The notes beneath the pieces were generated by a model. The model searched no databases. It saw only the letters and a program-made list of their open reading frames with translations, and was not told the DNA's origin. DNA of 64,000 nt from Polaromonas sp. OV174 (lineage in GTDB: Bacteria > Pseudomonadota > Gammaproteobacteria > Burkholderiales > Burkholderiaceae_C). The stretch is from positions 36,069 to 100,068 of the forward strand of contig NZ_FOKZ01000017.1 of the NCBI RefSeq assembly GCF_900112285.1. The letters are read 5' to 3'. Made by a program: the position numbers and the translations under genes. This document shows positions 53,711 through 61,635 of the stretch, piece by piece (position 1 is the stretch's first letter; each line of letters opens with the position of its first letter).

Positions 53711-55711
53711 ATGAACCCCACGACCAAGCTCTCCACCCTCCCCAGAGAAGCCCGCGACACCCTCTTCCTGCTGGTGGTGATCGCCCTGATCGTGCTGCCC
53801 CAGGTCAGCCAGCTGCCCTGGTGGTGCACGGCGCTCACGGCCGCCGCGCTGCTGTGGCGCGGCAAGCTCGCCGTCCAGGCGCTGCCCCTGCCCAGCCACT
53901 GGTGGCGGGCCGGGCTGCTGCTGGTCGCGCTGGCCGCCACCTACGCCAGCCACCGCACGCTGCTGGGGCGCGATGCCGGCGTCACGCTGGTGGTGCTGCT
54001 GCTGGCGCTCAAGACCTTTGAGCTGCGCGCGCGGCGCGATGCCTTCGTGGTTTTCTTTCTTGGCTTCTTCGCCATGCTGACGAATTTTTTCTACTCGCAG
54101 TCACTCATGACCGCCGTGGCCATGCTGCTGGCGCTGCTGGGCCTGCTGACCGCCCTGGTCAATGCCCATATGCCGGTGGGCCGGCCACCGCTGGCGCAGG
54201 CCGCCAAAACCGCCGGCTGGATGGCCTTGCTGGGCGCGCCCGTCATGCTGGTGCTGTTTCTGCTGTTTCCGCGCCTAGCGCCCTTGTGGGGCGTACCCAG
54301 CGATGCCATGACGGGCCGCACCGGCCTGAGCGGCAGTATGCAGGTCGGCACGATTGCCAAGCTGGCGCTGGACGACAGCGTGGCCATGCGCATCAAGTTT
54401 GAAGGCCAGCCGCCGCCGCAAGCCGATTTGTATTTTCGCGGCCCGGTGCTGTCCGACTTTGACGGGCGCGAATGGCGACCGGCGCGTTTCGGCACGGCAT
54501 CGCGTTACGGTGTCACAGCCAATCTGGCCGTGTCCGGCGCGCCCGTGCACTATCAGGTCACGCTGGCGCCCACCAGCCGCCCCTGGCTTTTTGTGATGGA
54601 AGCGGCCACGCAAAGCCCGGATCTGCCCGGCTACCAAAGCGCCATGCAGACCGATCTGCAGTGGCAGCTCGACCGGCCCGTCACCGACCTGGTGCGCTAC
54701 CAGGCGCAAAGCTACTCCAGCTTTCGCCACGGCCCGCTGCAGCCCGTGGCCGGCCTGCAGGCCTTTGTCGACTTGCCGCCCGGCTTCAATCCGCGCACCC
54801 AGGCACTGGCCGAGCAGATCCGCAGCGACCCGCGCCATGCCGGCGCCAGCACCGCACAGCTGGTTCAGGCCGCGCTCGAGCGCCTGCGCAGCGGCGGCTA
54901 CAGCTACACGCTGGAGCCCGGCGTCTATGGCCAGCACACGGCTGATGAATTCTGGTTTGACCGCAAGGAAGGCTTTTGCGAGCACATCGCCTCCAGCTTT
55001 GTGATCCTGATGCGCGCCATGAACATTCCCGCCCGCATCGTCACCGGCTACCAGGGCGGCGAGCGCAACAGCCTGGACGACTTCTGGGTCGTGCGGCAAA
55101 GCGACGCCCACGCCTGGGCCGAAGTCTGGCAGGCCGGCCAGGGCTGGCTGCGCGTGGATCCAACATCGGCCGTGGCCCCCGGCCGCACCGGCGCCTTCCA
55201 GCGCCTGGCCGCGCCGCAAGGCGTGGTGGCACAGGCGCTTGGCAATTTCAGCCCGACCTTGTCGGCGCAGCTGCGGGCCGGCTGGGAAGCCATCAACAAC
55301 GGCTGGAACCAGTGGGTGCTCAATTACACCCAGGGCAAGCAGCTCCAGCTGCTCAAGAATCTCGGCTTCACATCGCCAAGCTGGCAAGACCTGAGCTATG
55401 TCCTGCTGGCCATCCTGGTCCTGAGCAGCCTGGCCGGCGCCGCCTGGACCCTGTGGGAGCGCAGCCAGCACGACCCCTGGCTGCGCCTGCTGGCCCGCGC
55501 GCGCCAGCGGCTGGCCCGGGCCGGCATACCCAGCTGCGCCGCCAGTTCACCGCGCCAACTGGCCCAGCAGGTGCTGGCCAGTCACGGCAGCCAGGGCCAA
55601 GCCCTGCATGACTGGCTGATGGCGCTGGAACGCCAGCGCTACGCGCCATCGTCCACCCATTCGCTCCAACCCCTGAAACAGCAATTCAAGCGCCTGCCCT
55701 GGCCTGCTTAA
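53711..55711 (+). CDS. tgpA: TgpA-type transmembrane transglutaminase
   Basis: From the ATG at 53711 the protein has 666 residues; an open frame upstream to 53324 runs through repeat DNA and is not considered coding. Five to six membrane helices fill residues 15-180. A periplasmic transglutaminase-like domain follows, with the catalytic Cys in KEGFCEHIASSFVILMRAMNIPARIVTGYQGGE, the His in QSDAHAWAEVW and the Asp in LRVDPTSAVAPGR. One more helix (about 550-570) precedes a cytoplasmic DUF4129-like tail. The Pseudomonas protein is important for viability. It belongs with the MoxR and DUF58 genes upstream. Confidence 0.93.
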   Translation: MNPTTKLSTLPREARDTLFLLVVIALIVLPQVSQLPWWCTALTAAALLWRGKLAVQALPLPSHWWRAGLLLVALAATYASHRTLLGRDAGVTLVVLLLALKTFELRARRDAFVVFFLGFFAMLTNFFYSQSLMTAVAMLLALLGLLTALVNAHMPVGRPPLAQAAKTAGWMALLGAPVMLVLFLLFPRLAPLWGVPSDAMTGRTGLSGSMQVGTIAKLALDDSVAMRIKFEGQPPPQADLYFRGPVLSDFDGREWRPARFGTASRYGVTANLAVSGAPVHYQVTLAPTSRPWLFVMEAATQSPDLPGYQSAMQTDLQWQLDRPVTDLVRYQAQSYSSFRHGPLQPVAGLQAFVDLPPGFNPRTQALAEQIRSDPRHAGASTAQLVQAALERLRSGGYSYTLEPGVYGQHTADEFWFDRKEGFCEHIASSFVILMRAMNIPARIVTGYQGGERNSLDDFWVVRQSDAHAWAEVWQAGQGWLRVDPTSAVAPGRTGAFQRLAAPQGVVAQALGNFSPTLSAQLRAGWEAINNGWNQWVLNYTQGKQLQLLKNLGFTSPSWQDLSYVLLAILVLSSLAGAAWTLWERSQHDPWLRLLARARQRLARAGIPSCAASSPRQLAQQVLASHGSQGQALHDWLMALERQRYAPSSTHSLQPLKQQFKRLPWPA

Positions 55712-55742
55712 AATTGCCCTGCCGCCCACCCGACTGCCACGC

Positions 55743-56834
55743 ATGACACGATCCAAAAACTTCCCCTATTTCCGACTAGCTATTGTTTTAATAGCTGCCA
55801 TCGCAGGCTACACGGGCGCAAACGCCACAAAACCCTTAAAAAAGACGACTGGCGCCAAGGCCGCGCCAGCGCAAGGCCCGCTCTACGCCACGCGGCCCGA
55901 GGCCATGCAGTTTGCCGCCGACATGGCCAGCCGGCGCGACCTGGACCCGGAATGGGTGCGCAGCGCCATCGGCCAGGCCCGCTATAACGCCACCGTGGCA
56001 CGGCTGATGCAGCCCGCCACCAAGCCCTTTGTGAAAAACTGGCGCGTCTACCGCAGCCGCTTCATAGACCCGATACGCATAGAGGCCGGCCGGCGCTTCT
56101 GGCTGGCCAACCGGGAAACGCTGGAGCGCGCCGAAAAAGAATACGGCGTGCCGGCAGACATCGTCGTCGGCATCATCGGCGTGGAAACCATTTACGGCCG
56201 CGACACCGGCAGCTTTCGCGTGATGGACGCGCTCAGCACCCTGGCCTTCGACTTTCCGGCCAGCCACCCGCGTGCCCAGGAACGCAGCGATTACTTCAAG
56301 GGCGAGCTGGAGCAGTTTCTGACCCAGGAAAGCCGCAAGAGCGCCGACCCCTTCGAGCTCAAGGGCAGCTACGCCGGCGCCATGGGCATGCCGCAGTTCA
56401 TGCCCTCCAGCTGGGTCAAATACGCGGTGGACTTCGACGGCGATGGCAAGGTTGATTTGTGGAACAGCCCGGCCGACGTGATCGGCTCGGTCGCCAACTA
56501 CTTCAAGGCCTACGGCTGGCAGCCGGGCATGCCCAGCTATTACCCGGTGAGTTTTGATACCAGCCGCCTGGACATGGACGCCCTGATGGCGCCCGACATC
56601 CTGCCCACCTTCAGCGTCGACAGCTTCACAGCCAAAGGCGCGGTGCTCGAAGGCGCAGCCCTGGAACACAAAGGCCCGCTGGCACTGGTAGAACTGCTCA
56701 ACGGCCCGGACGCACCGCAATACGTCGCCGGCACTGAAAACTTCTACGTCATCACCCGCTACAACTGGAGCAGCTACTACGCCATGGCGGTGCTGGAGCT
56801 GGGGCGGGAAGTGGCGCAGCAGGTGAAGCCGTAA
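55743..56834 (+). CDS. mltB: Lytic murein transglycosylase B
   Basis: The protein has 363 residues. The catalytic Glu lies in IVGIIGVETIYGRDTGSFRVMDALSTL, and the second signature SYAGAMGMPQFMPSSWVKYAVDFDGDGKVDLWN includes an EF-hand-like calcium loop. It cleaves the glycan strand of peptidoglycan, leaving 1,6-anhydro ends, in the periplasm. The N-terminus (FPYFRLAIVLIAAIAGYTGA) is a signal peptide or anchor without an evident lipobox cysteine. Bases 55778-55799 that code for its hydrophobic core match the inverted repeat of dispersed repeat 2, suggesting that the signal peptide has been partly built from a repeat. Confidence 0.94.
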   Translation: MTRSKNFPYFRLAIVLIAAIAGYTGANATKPLKKTTGAKAAPAQGPLYATRPEAMQFAADMASRRDLDPEWVRSAIGQARYNATVARLMQPATKPFVKNWRVYRSRFIDPIRIEAGRRFWLANRETLERAEKEYGVPADIVVGIIGVETIYGRDTGSFRVMDALSTLAFDFPASHPRAQERSDYFKGELEQFLTQESRKSADPFELKGSYAGAMGMPQFMPSSWVKYAVDFDGDGKVDLWNSPADVIGSVANYFKAYGWQPGMPSYYPVSFDTSRLDMDALMAPDILPTFSVDSFTAKGAVLEGAALEHKGPLALVELLNGPDAPQYVAGTENFYVITRYNWSSYYAMAVLELGREVAQQVKP

Positions 56835-56844
56835 CTGATGTGCG

Positions 56845-56870
56845 CTGTTGGGCGCTGGCGCGTCCAACAG
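56845..56870 (+). terminator. Weak hairpin after mltB
   Basis: CTGTTGG at 56845 pairs with CCAACAG at 56864 around a GC-rich 12-base loop. No T run follows, so its role as a terminator is uncertain. Confidence 0.4.
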
Positions 56871-57150
56871 AGCAAAACCATAGGCGTGATCACCGCACAC
56901 CATTGCGGATTTGAGGAAGGTCAGCCAGTTGCCGTTATCGCTGCAGCCGCAGGCCGATGACCGATTCAGACTACCAGGCGACCTCTGTTATCTAAGAGAA
57001 ATGCCCTGCGGAGGTTCGAGCATCGATTAGCTCCCTGGTGCGGTCGATCCTGAGAACTGGATCTGTGAGATTTGTCTCGGGTAAATCCTTAGCGACGCCT
57101 CGCCCTAAACATGCACAGCCTCCAGGCCTTTGTAGGAAGAAGCTGAACAA
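56871..57150. other. Intergenic region without recognised gene
   Basis: About 280 bases between mltB and the DUF4124-type gene show no plausible coding frame, repeat or RNA gene. The G+C content falls toward the right, leading into the low-GC patch. Confidence 0.5.
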
Positions 57151-57651
57151 CTATCGAACGTAGGTGTTGACCCGGGTGTCAACGTTAATCGTCTTGCTGT
57201 CTGGCTCTCGCATACCACAAGTGCCATACATCATTGATCGCTTAGCCTCGACAATAGGAGTATTGTTGTAGTTTGAATTAGCCGTAACCTCGTAGTCACG
57301 TTTTGCTCTCTCACATGCGATAGTGTCAACTCGCTCTGCTTGCAGGTCGGGCTGTGTTCGTCGGGCCGCTGACCCCGCAGAGGTTGCCCCTTTTTGCTGG
57401 TCGCGCAGTTGCTCTCTGAGTTGTTCATTTTCCCGGCGCAACTGGGACTCCCTGCTACCTGAAAAGTCAAGTGAGTTTCCCTGAGTCTGAAGTTTTTCGC
57501 TAGTCTTGGCACCATTGCATGGCGCATCAGAGAACTCGAACTTACCAGCTGCGCTTTGGCATTTATAAACATGCTGTTGGGCACTGGCATTCCCACCGGC
57601 TGCCAGCGCCAATGCTCCTAAGAAAATTGCCATCCCGATTGTTTTGCTCAT
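57151..57651 (-). CDS. DUF4124-like periplasmic protein with coiled coil
   Basis: From the ATG at 57651 the protein has 166 residues with a signal peptide (SKTIGMAIFLGALALAAGGNASA). The mature N-terminus (QQHVYKCQSAAGKFEFSDAPCNGAKT) is a DUF4124-type module with two cysteines that may form a disulfide. A charged coiled coil follows (SRESQLRRENEQLREQLRDQQ). The function is unknown; the family occurs widely in betaproteobacteria as small secreted proteins. Codon use is less GC-biased than in the neighbours, so acquisition from outside or weak selection is possible. Confidence 0.78.
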   Translation of the reverse strand: MSKTIGMAIFLGALALAAGGNASAQQHVYKCQSAAGKFEFSDAPCNGAKTSEKLQTQGNSLDFSGSRESQLRRENEQLREQLRDQQKGATSAGSAARRTQPDLQAERVDTIACERAKRDYEVTANSNYNNTPIVEAKRSMMYGTCGMREPDSKTINVDTRVNTYVR

Positions 57652-57847
57652 GGCCAACCCTTCAACGCAAATTTTTTTACAAACTAATTCTTCGAAAAAA
57701 GTCCCCGGCAATCATATTCGACTCCCCTTTTCCCCCTGTAAAACGCCTGAGAAAAGGGCTAGCAGGAGTGCCCAATGAGGCGGCACGCCGGGTATGGGGT
57801 GCACCCCCATGCAGCGAAGCGCGACCTCTCCGCCTGTACCTAAGGAT

Positions 57848-58021
57848 TCAGCATACGTTCTTGAGCATGCGCTCTACGTCGTTGTAGGCCTTCTGCCGGA
57901 AAGCAACTGAGTTTCCAGAAAACAGTCGCTCGCCAAGGGCAGGAGTCGCTGCATTGCGGACTGCCTCTCGATAAGCAACAGCGGACAACAATAGGCCCAG
58001 ATCGTTACTAAGCCAATCCAA
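57848..58021 (-). CDS. Small hypothetical ORF or gene remnant, 57 codons
   Basis: On the minus strand a frame from a TTG at 58021 to a TGA at 57848 codes for LDWLSNDLGLLLSAVAYREAVRNA and ends KAYNDVERMLKNVC. The composition looks protein-like (hydrophobic, charged and amphipathic stretches) but I do not recognise it. An in-frame TGA lies nine bases upstream of the TTG, so it could also be the 3' remnant of a longer decayed gene. No good ribosome-binding site is seen. It lies just downstream of the transglutaminase gene in the low-GC patch. The rest of the gap from 57652 shows nothing. Confidence 0.35.
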   Translation of the reverse strand: MDWLSNDLGLLLSAVAYREAVRNAATPALGERLFSGNSVAFRQKAYNDVERMLKNVC

Positions 58022-58070
58022 CTGCCATCAATTCACGATGGCGTTGCAAACCCATGTCGGCCCAAGCCGA

Positions 58071-58892
58071 TCAAACCGGCTCAATCGTGATATTCACCGT
58101 CATCGACTCCTCGCCGCCGCCCTGGCGCACGCCCTTGATGGGCGGGCAGGCGTTGTAATCGGTGCCCATGGCCAGGCGCACATGGCGCTCGTCGATCAGG
58201 CAGCTATGGGTCACGTCTATGCTGGCCCAGCGCCGGCTGGCCACGTCCAGGCAGACATCTACCCAGGCATGGCTGGCCAGATCGGGCTCATTGGCGGCGT
58301 AAAAATAGCCGCTCACATAGCGCGCCGGAATCCCCAGGCTGCGGCAAATGGCGACCATCACGTGGGCCTGGTCCTGGCACACGCCGGCGCCGGCTTCAAA
58401 GGCTTGCAGCGCCGTGGTGGTGACGTTGGTACTATATTTTTGATAGCTTACCGCGCCCGCCACACCTTGGCTCAAGGCCAAAAGCTCACTTAAATCAGCG
58501 CTTCCGTCGGCGCCATCCGGCAGCACGAAGCGGCGGCCGAATTCGGCCAGCAGCGGATGCGGCTGGGCCAGCTGCGTGGCGCGCAAATACAGCTGGGGCA
58601 GCGGCAGGCTGGCGTCATCGTTGAACTCCGCGATGCCCAGGGTGTCCACCTCGCCTGCGGCGTTGACCAGGCTCCAGCGCACGTCGCCAGATTCCTGGCC
58701 CACAAAGGTATAGGCGTTGACGCTGTTGCCAAAGGCGTCGCGCTGGGCGAACAGCTTTTGCGGTGCGCCCACACTCCAGAAGTGCACGGTTTGCGCCGGA
58801 CCGGACTGCGGCACCAGCCAAAGCGTCTGCAAGGCGTAACGCAGCGGCGCGGTGTAGCGGTACTCGGTCGTGTGATTGACGTGCAATTTCAT
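58071..58892 (-). CDS. Transglutaminase-like protein of the ATP-grasp/alpha-E triad
   Basis: The protein has 273 residues with the bacterial transglutaminase N-domain (KLHVNHTTEYRYTAPLRYALQTLWLVP) followed by the catalytic core: Cys in AGAGVCQDQAHVMVAICRSLGIPARYVSGYF, His in DLASHAWVDV and Asp in SIDVTHS. No signal peptide is seen, so it is likely cytoplasmic. It is encoded downstream of an alpha-E protein and a circularly permuted ATP-grasp, a triad linked in comparative genomics to peptide-like ligation. Bases 58430-58461 that encode VSYQKYS match dispersed repeat 2. Two tandem copies of repeat 1 separate it from the alpha-E gene. Confidence 0.93.
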   Translation of the reverse strand: MKLHVNHTTEYRYTAPLRYALQTLWLVPQSGPAQTVHFWSVGAPQKLFAQRDAFGNSVNAYTFVGQESGDVRWSLVNAAGEVDTLGIAEFNDDASLPLPQLYLRATQLAQPHPLLAEFGRRFVLPDGADGSADLSELLALSQGVAGAVSYQKYSTNVTTTALQAFEAGAGVCQDQAHVMVAICRSLGIPARYVSGYFYAANEPDLASHAWVDVCLDVASRRWASIDVTHSCLIDERHVRLAMGTDYNACPPIKGVRQGGGEESMTVNITIEPV

Positions 58893-58900
58893 GTGAGATG

Positions 58901-59068
58901 TGCCCCCACGTTCGTTCGCTTCGCGTAACTCTCTGCCCCCCGAGGGGGCTGGCCTTGCTTGGGGCGGCCCGGCGCTGCGGCCATTGCCCCCACGTTCCTC
59001 CGCTTCGCGTAACTCTCTGCCCCCCGAGGGGGCTGGCCTTGCTTGGGGCGGCTCGGCGCTGCGGCCGC
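58901..59068. repeat. Tandem pair of dispersed repeat 1
   Basis: Two nearly identical 84-base units start at 58901 and 58985. Each has TGCCCCCACGTTC, CTTCGCGTAACTCTC, the hairpin TGCCCCCCGAGGGGGCT and the tail GGCCTTGCTTGGGGCGGC. They differ at only a few positions. They fill the gap between the alpha-E and transglutaminase genes. Confidence 0.9.
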
Positions 59069-59085
59069 CGCGTCAGGATGGGGTG

Positions 59086-60048
59086 TCAATGGGTCACCGG
59101 AACCAGAAACTCGCGGCTGATATGAAAACCCAGCTCGTTCACCCGATCGAGGAACTGGGTCAGGTAGGCATGCAGGCCGGTCGCCAGGATTTCGTCGATG
59201 CGGGCATATTGCAACTCGGCCCGCAGCTTGCCGGCGCGGCGCTGGGTTTCGCTGTTGCTGTCGCTGGTTACCATGGCCAGGTTGCCCATCACCTCGTTGA
59301 GGCAGGCCAGCAGGGAACGCGGCATGTCGGGGCGCAAAATCAGCAACTCGGCCACGCGCTCGGGTTTGATGACGTCGCGGTAAACCTTGCGATAGACCTC
59401 GAAAGCCGACACGCTGCGCAAGATGGCGCTCCAGTGATAAAAATCGTATTCCTGATGCTTCTCGCTGACCGTGCCAAGAAAATCATTCTGCACGGCATGA
59501 AACTTCACATCGACCAGCCGGGCGGTGTTGTCGGCGCGCTCCAGAAAGGTGCCCAGGCGCAGAAAATGAAAGGCTTCATCCTGCAGCATGGTGCCTGCCG
59601 TCACGCCGCGCGACAGGTGTGAGCGGAACTTGACCCACTCAAAAAACTCGCCCGGATCACGCTCGAAATCGCCATTTTTGAGCATGCGAATCACCTCCAG
59701 GTAAGTCTGGTTTTGCGTTTCCCAGACTTCCGTGGTTAACGAGCCGCGCACGGCGCGGGCGTTTTCGCGGGCGTTCTGCAGGCAGGAGATGATGCTGGAC
59801 GAATTTTTCTCGTCGCGCACCATGAAATCCATCACCTCGCGCGGATGGATGCGCTCACCGTACTTGGCGGCGTAAGAGGACTTCAGCTCGCTGATGCTGA
59901 GCAAGCCCTGCCAGCCGGCCTGCACCAGCGTCGCCGATTTCGGCAGCAGCGAGGTCTGGTAATTCACATCCAGCATGCGGGCGGTGTTTTCGGCGCGCTC
60001 CGTATAGCGCGACATCCAGAACAGGTGATCGGCAGTGCGTGACAGCAT
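59086..60048 (-). CDS. Alpha-E domain protein
   Basis: From the ATG at 60048 the protein has 320 residues; the frame is open further upstream but overlaps the ATP-grasp gene. The N-terminus MLSRTADHLFWMSRYTERAENTARMLDVNYQ is the alpha-E signature, with helical repeats rich in conserved Arg and Glu (FHFLRLGTFLERADNTARLVDVKF recurs near residue 165). The fold is all-helical and the biochemical role is not established. It starts two bases after the ATP-grasp stop, so the two are translationally coupled. The transglutaminase gene follows. Confidence 0.93.
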   Translation of the reverse strand: MLSRTADHLFWMSRYTERAENTARMLDVNYQTSLLPKSATLVQAGWQGLLSISELKSSYAAKYGERIHPREVMDFMVRDEKNSSSIISCLQNARENARAVRGSLTTEVWETQNQTYLEVIRMLKNGDFERDPGEFFEWVKFRSHLSRGVTAGTMLQDEAFHFLRLGTFLERADNTARLVDVKFHAVQNDFLGTVSEKHQEYDFYHWSAILRSVSAFEVYRKVYRDVIKPERVAELLILRPDMPRSLLACLNEVMGNLAMVTSDSNSETQRRAGKLRAELQYARIDEILATGLHAYLTQFLDRVNELGFHISREFLVPVTH

Positions 60049-60050
60049 GA

Positions 60051-61538
60051 TCAGATCCCTCCCTGTGATTGCGACTGCGACTGAGCCGGCATGCCCGCCC
60101 CGTCCTCCAGAATCCAGGTGTCCTTGGTGCCGCCGCCCTGCGAGGAATTGACGACCAGTGAGCCGTCTTTGAGCGCCACGCGGGTCAGGCCACCGGGCAC
60201 CATCTGCACGTCCTTGCCGCTCAACACAAAGGGCCGCAAATCGATGTGGCGCGGCGCGATGCCGCTTTCCACATAGGTCGGGCAGGTCGACAAGCTCAAG
60301 GTGGGCTGGGCAATATAGCCAGCCGGGTTGGCCAGCAGCGCGGCGCGAAAGTCTTCGATTTCGGCCTTGGTGGCTGCCGGCCCCACCAGCATGCCGTAAC
60401 CGCCGGCACCGTGTACTTCTTTGACCACCAGGTCTTTCAGGTTGGCCAGGGTGTATTGCAGGTCTTCCTTGTTGCGGCAGATATAGGTCGGCACGTTCTT
60501 GAGGATGGGCTTTTCGCCCAGGTAGAACTCGATCATTTTTGGCACATAGGGGTAGATGGATTTGTCGTCGGCCACGCCCGTTCCTATGGCGTTGCACAGC
60601 GAGACATTGCCGCTGCGGTAGACATTGAGCAGGCCGGCGCAACCCAGGGTCGAGTTGGGCCTAAAGGCCAGCGGATCAAGGAAGTCGTCGTCGACGCGGC
60701 GGTAAATCACATCGACGCGCTTGGGGCCGCGCGTGGTGCGCATGTAGACGAAGTTGTCCTTGACGAACAGGTCCTGGCCTTCGACCAGCTCCACGCCCAT
60801 TTGCTGCGCTAAAAACGCGTGCTCGAAATAAGCCGAGTTGTACATGCCGGGGGTCAGCACCACCACGGTGGGCTGGGCGGTGGCCGGCGGCGCCATGGCT
60901 CGCAGCGTCTCCAGCAGCAGGTCGGGGTAATGCTCCACCGGCGCCACCCGGTTCTCGCTGAACAGATCGGGGAACAGCCGCATCATCATCTTGCGGTCTT
61001 CCAGCATGTAGCTCACGCCGCTGGGCACGCGCAGATTGTCTTCCAGCACGTAGTACTCGCCCTCGCCCTGCGCATTGGGCGCGCGCACGATGTCTATGCC
61101 GCTGATGTGCGAATAGATGTTGCCGGGCACCACCACGCCCATCATCTCCGGGCGAAACTGATCGTTCTGGAACACCTGCTCGGCCGGTATGACACCGGCC
61201 TTGATGATCTCCTGCCCATGGTAAACATCGTGCAGGAAACGGTTCAAAGCCGTGACGCGCTGCACCAGGCCTTTTTCCATGCTGGCCCATTCATGGGCCG
61301 GAATGATGCGGGGAATCAGATCGAAGGGAATCAGGCGCTCGGTGCCGGCGCCGTCTTCATCCTTGGCGCCATACACGGCAAAGGTGATGCCGACGCGGCG
61401 AAAAATCATTTCCGCTTCGGCGCGGCGCGCCTGCATTGCATCTGGCGTCTGCCGGGCCAGCCAGCGCTGGTAGTCCTGGTAGTGCGCGCGGACGCTGGAA
61501 GCCGTTGCATTCATCTCGTCAAACATCGGTCGGCTCAT
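60051..61538 (-). CDS. Circularly permuted ATP-grasp protein
   Basis: From the ATG at 61538 (GGAG nine bases upstream) the protein has 495 residues; an ATG at 61544 is possible. It contains FDEMNATASSVRAHYQDYQRWL at the N-terminus, the segment VLTPGMYNSAYFEHAFLAQQMGVELVEGQDLFV, RRVDDDFLDPLAFR, and the late nucleotide-binding part VVKEVHGAGGYGMLVGP. Permuted ATP-grasps of this class probably form amide bonds to a peptide or small acid using ATP. The product then may be processed by the alpha-E and transglutaminase partners downstream; the pathway is not characterised. Confidence 0.93.
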   Translation of the reverse strand: MSRPMFDEMNATASSVRAHYQDYQRWLARQTPDAMQARRAEAEMIFRRVGITFAVYGAKDEDGAGTERLIPFDLIPRIIPAHEWASMEKGLVQRVTALNRFLHDVYHGQEIIKAGVIPAEQVFQNDQFRPEMMGVVVPGNIYSHISGIDIVRAPNAQGEGEYYVLEDNLRVPSGVSYMLEDRKMMMRLFPDLFSENRVAPVEHYPDLLLETLRAMAPPATAQPTVVVLTPGMYNSAYFEHAFLAQQMGVELVEGQDLFVKDNFVYMRTTRGPKRVDVIYRRVDDDFLDPLAFRPNSTLGCAGLLNVYRSGNVSLCNAIGTGVADDKSIYPYVPKMIEFYLGEKPILKNVPTYICRNKEDLQYTLANLKDLVVKEVHGAGGYGMLVGPAATKAEIEDFRAALLANPAGYIAQPTLSLSTCPTYVESGIAPRHIDLRPFVLSGKDVQMVPGGLTRVALKDGSLVVNSSQGGGTKDTWILEDGAGMPAQSQSQSQGGI

Positions 61539-61635
61539 GAGCATGATCTCCAGCAAAGTTGGCGTGTGGTGCGTCGAGAGGCACCTGTACAGAGCTTAGC
61601 AAGTAATGCGCCAAGCCGGTGCATTCGGTCATTTT

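Noticed and set aside
58901..59068. Possible CRISPR-like array at the tandem repeats
   Set aside because: Only two units are present with no unique spacers between them, and the same unit occurs singly elsewhere; this is a dispersed repeat.
60049..60642. Upstream in-frame extension of the alpha-E gene
   Set aside because: It overlaps the ATP-grasp coding sequence in another frame; the alpha-E family signature begins exactly at the ATG at 60048.
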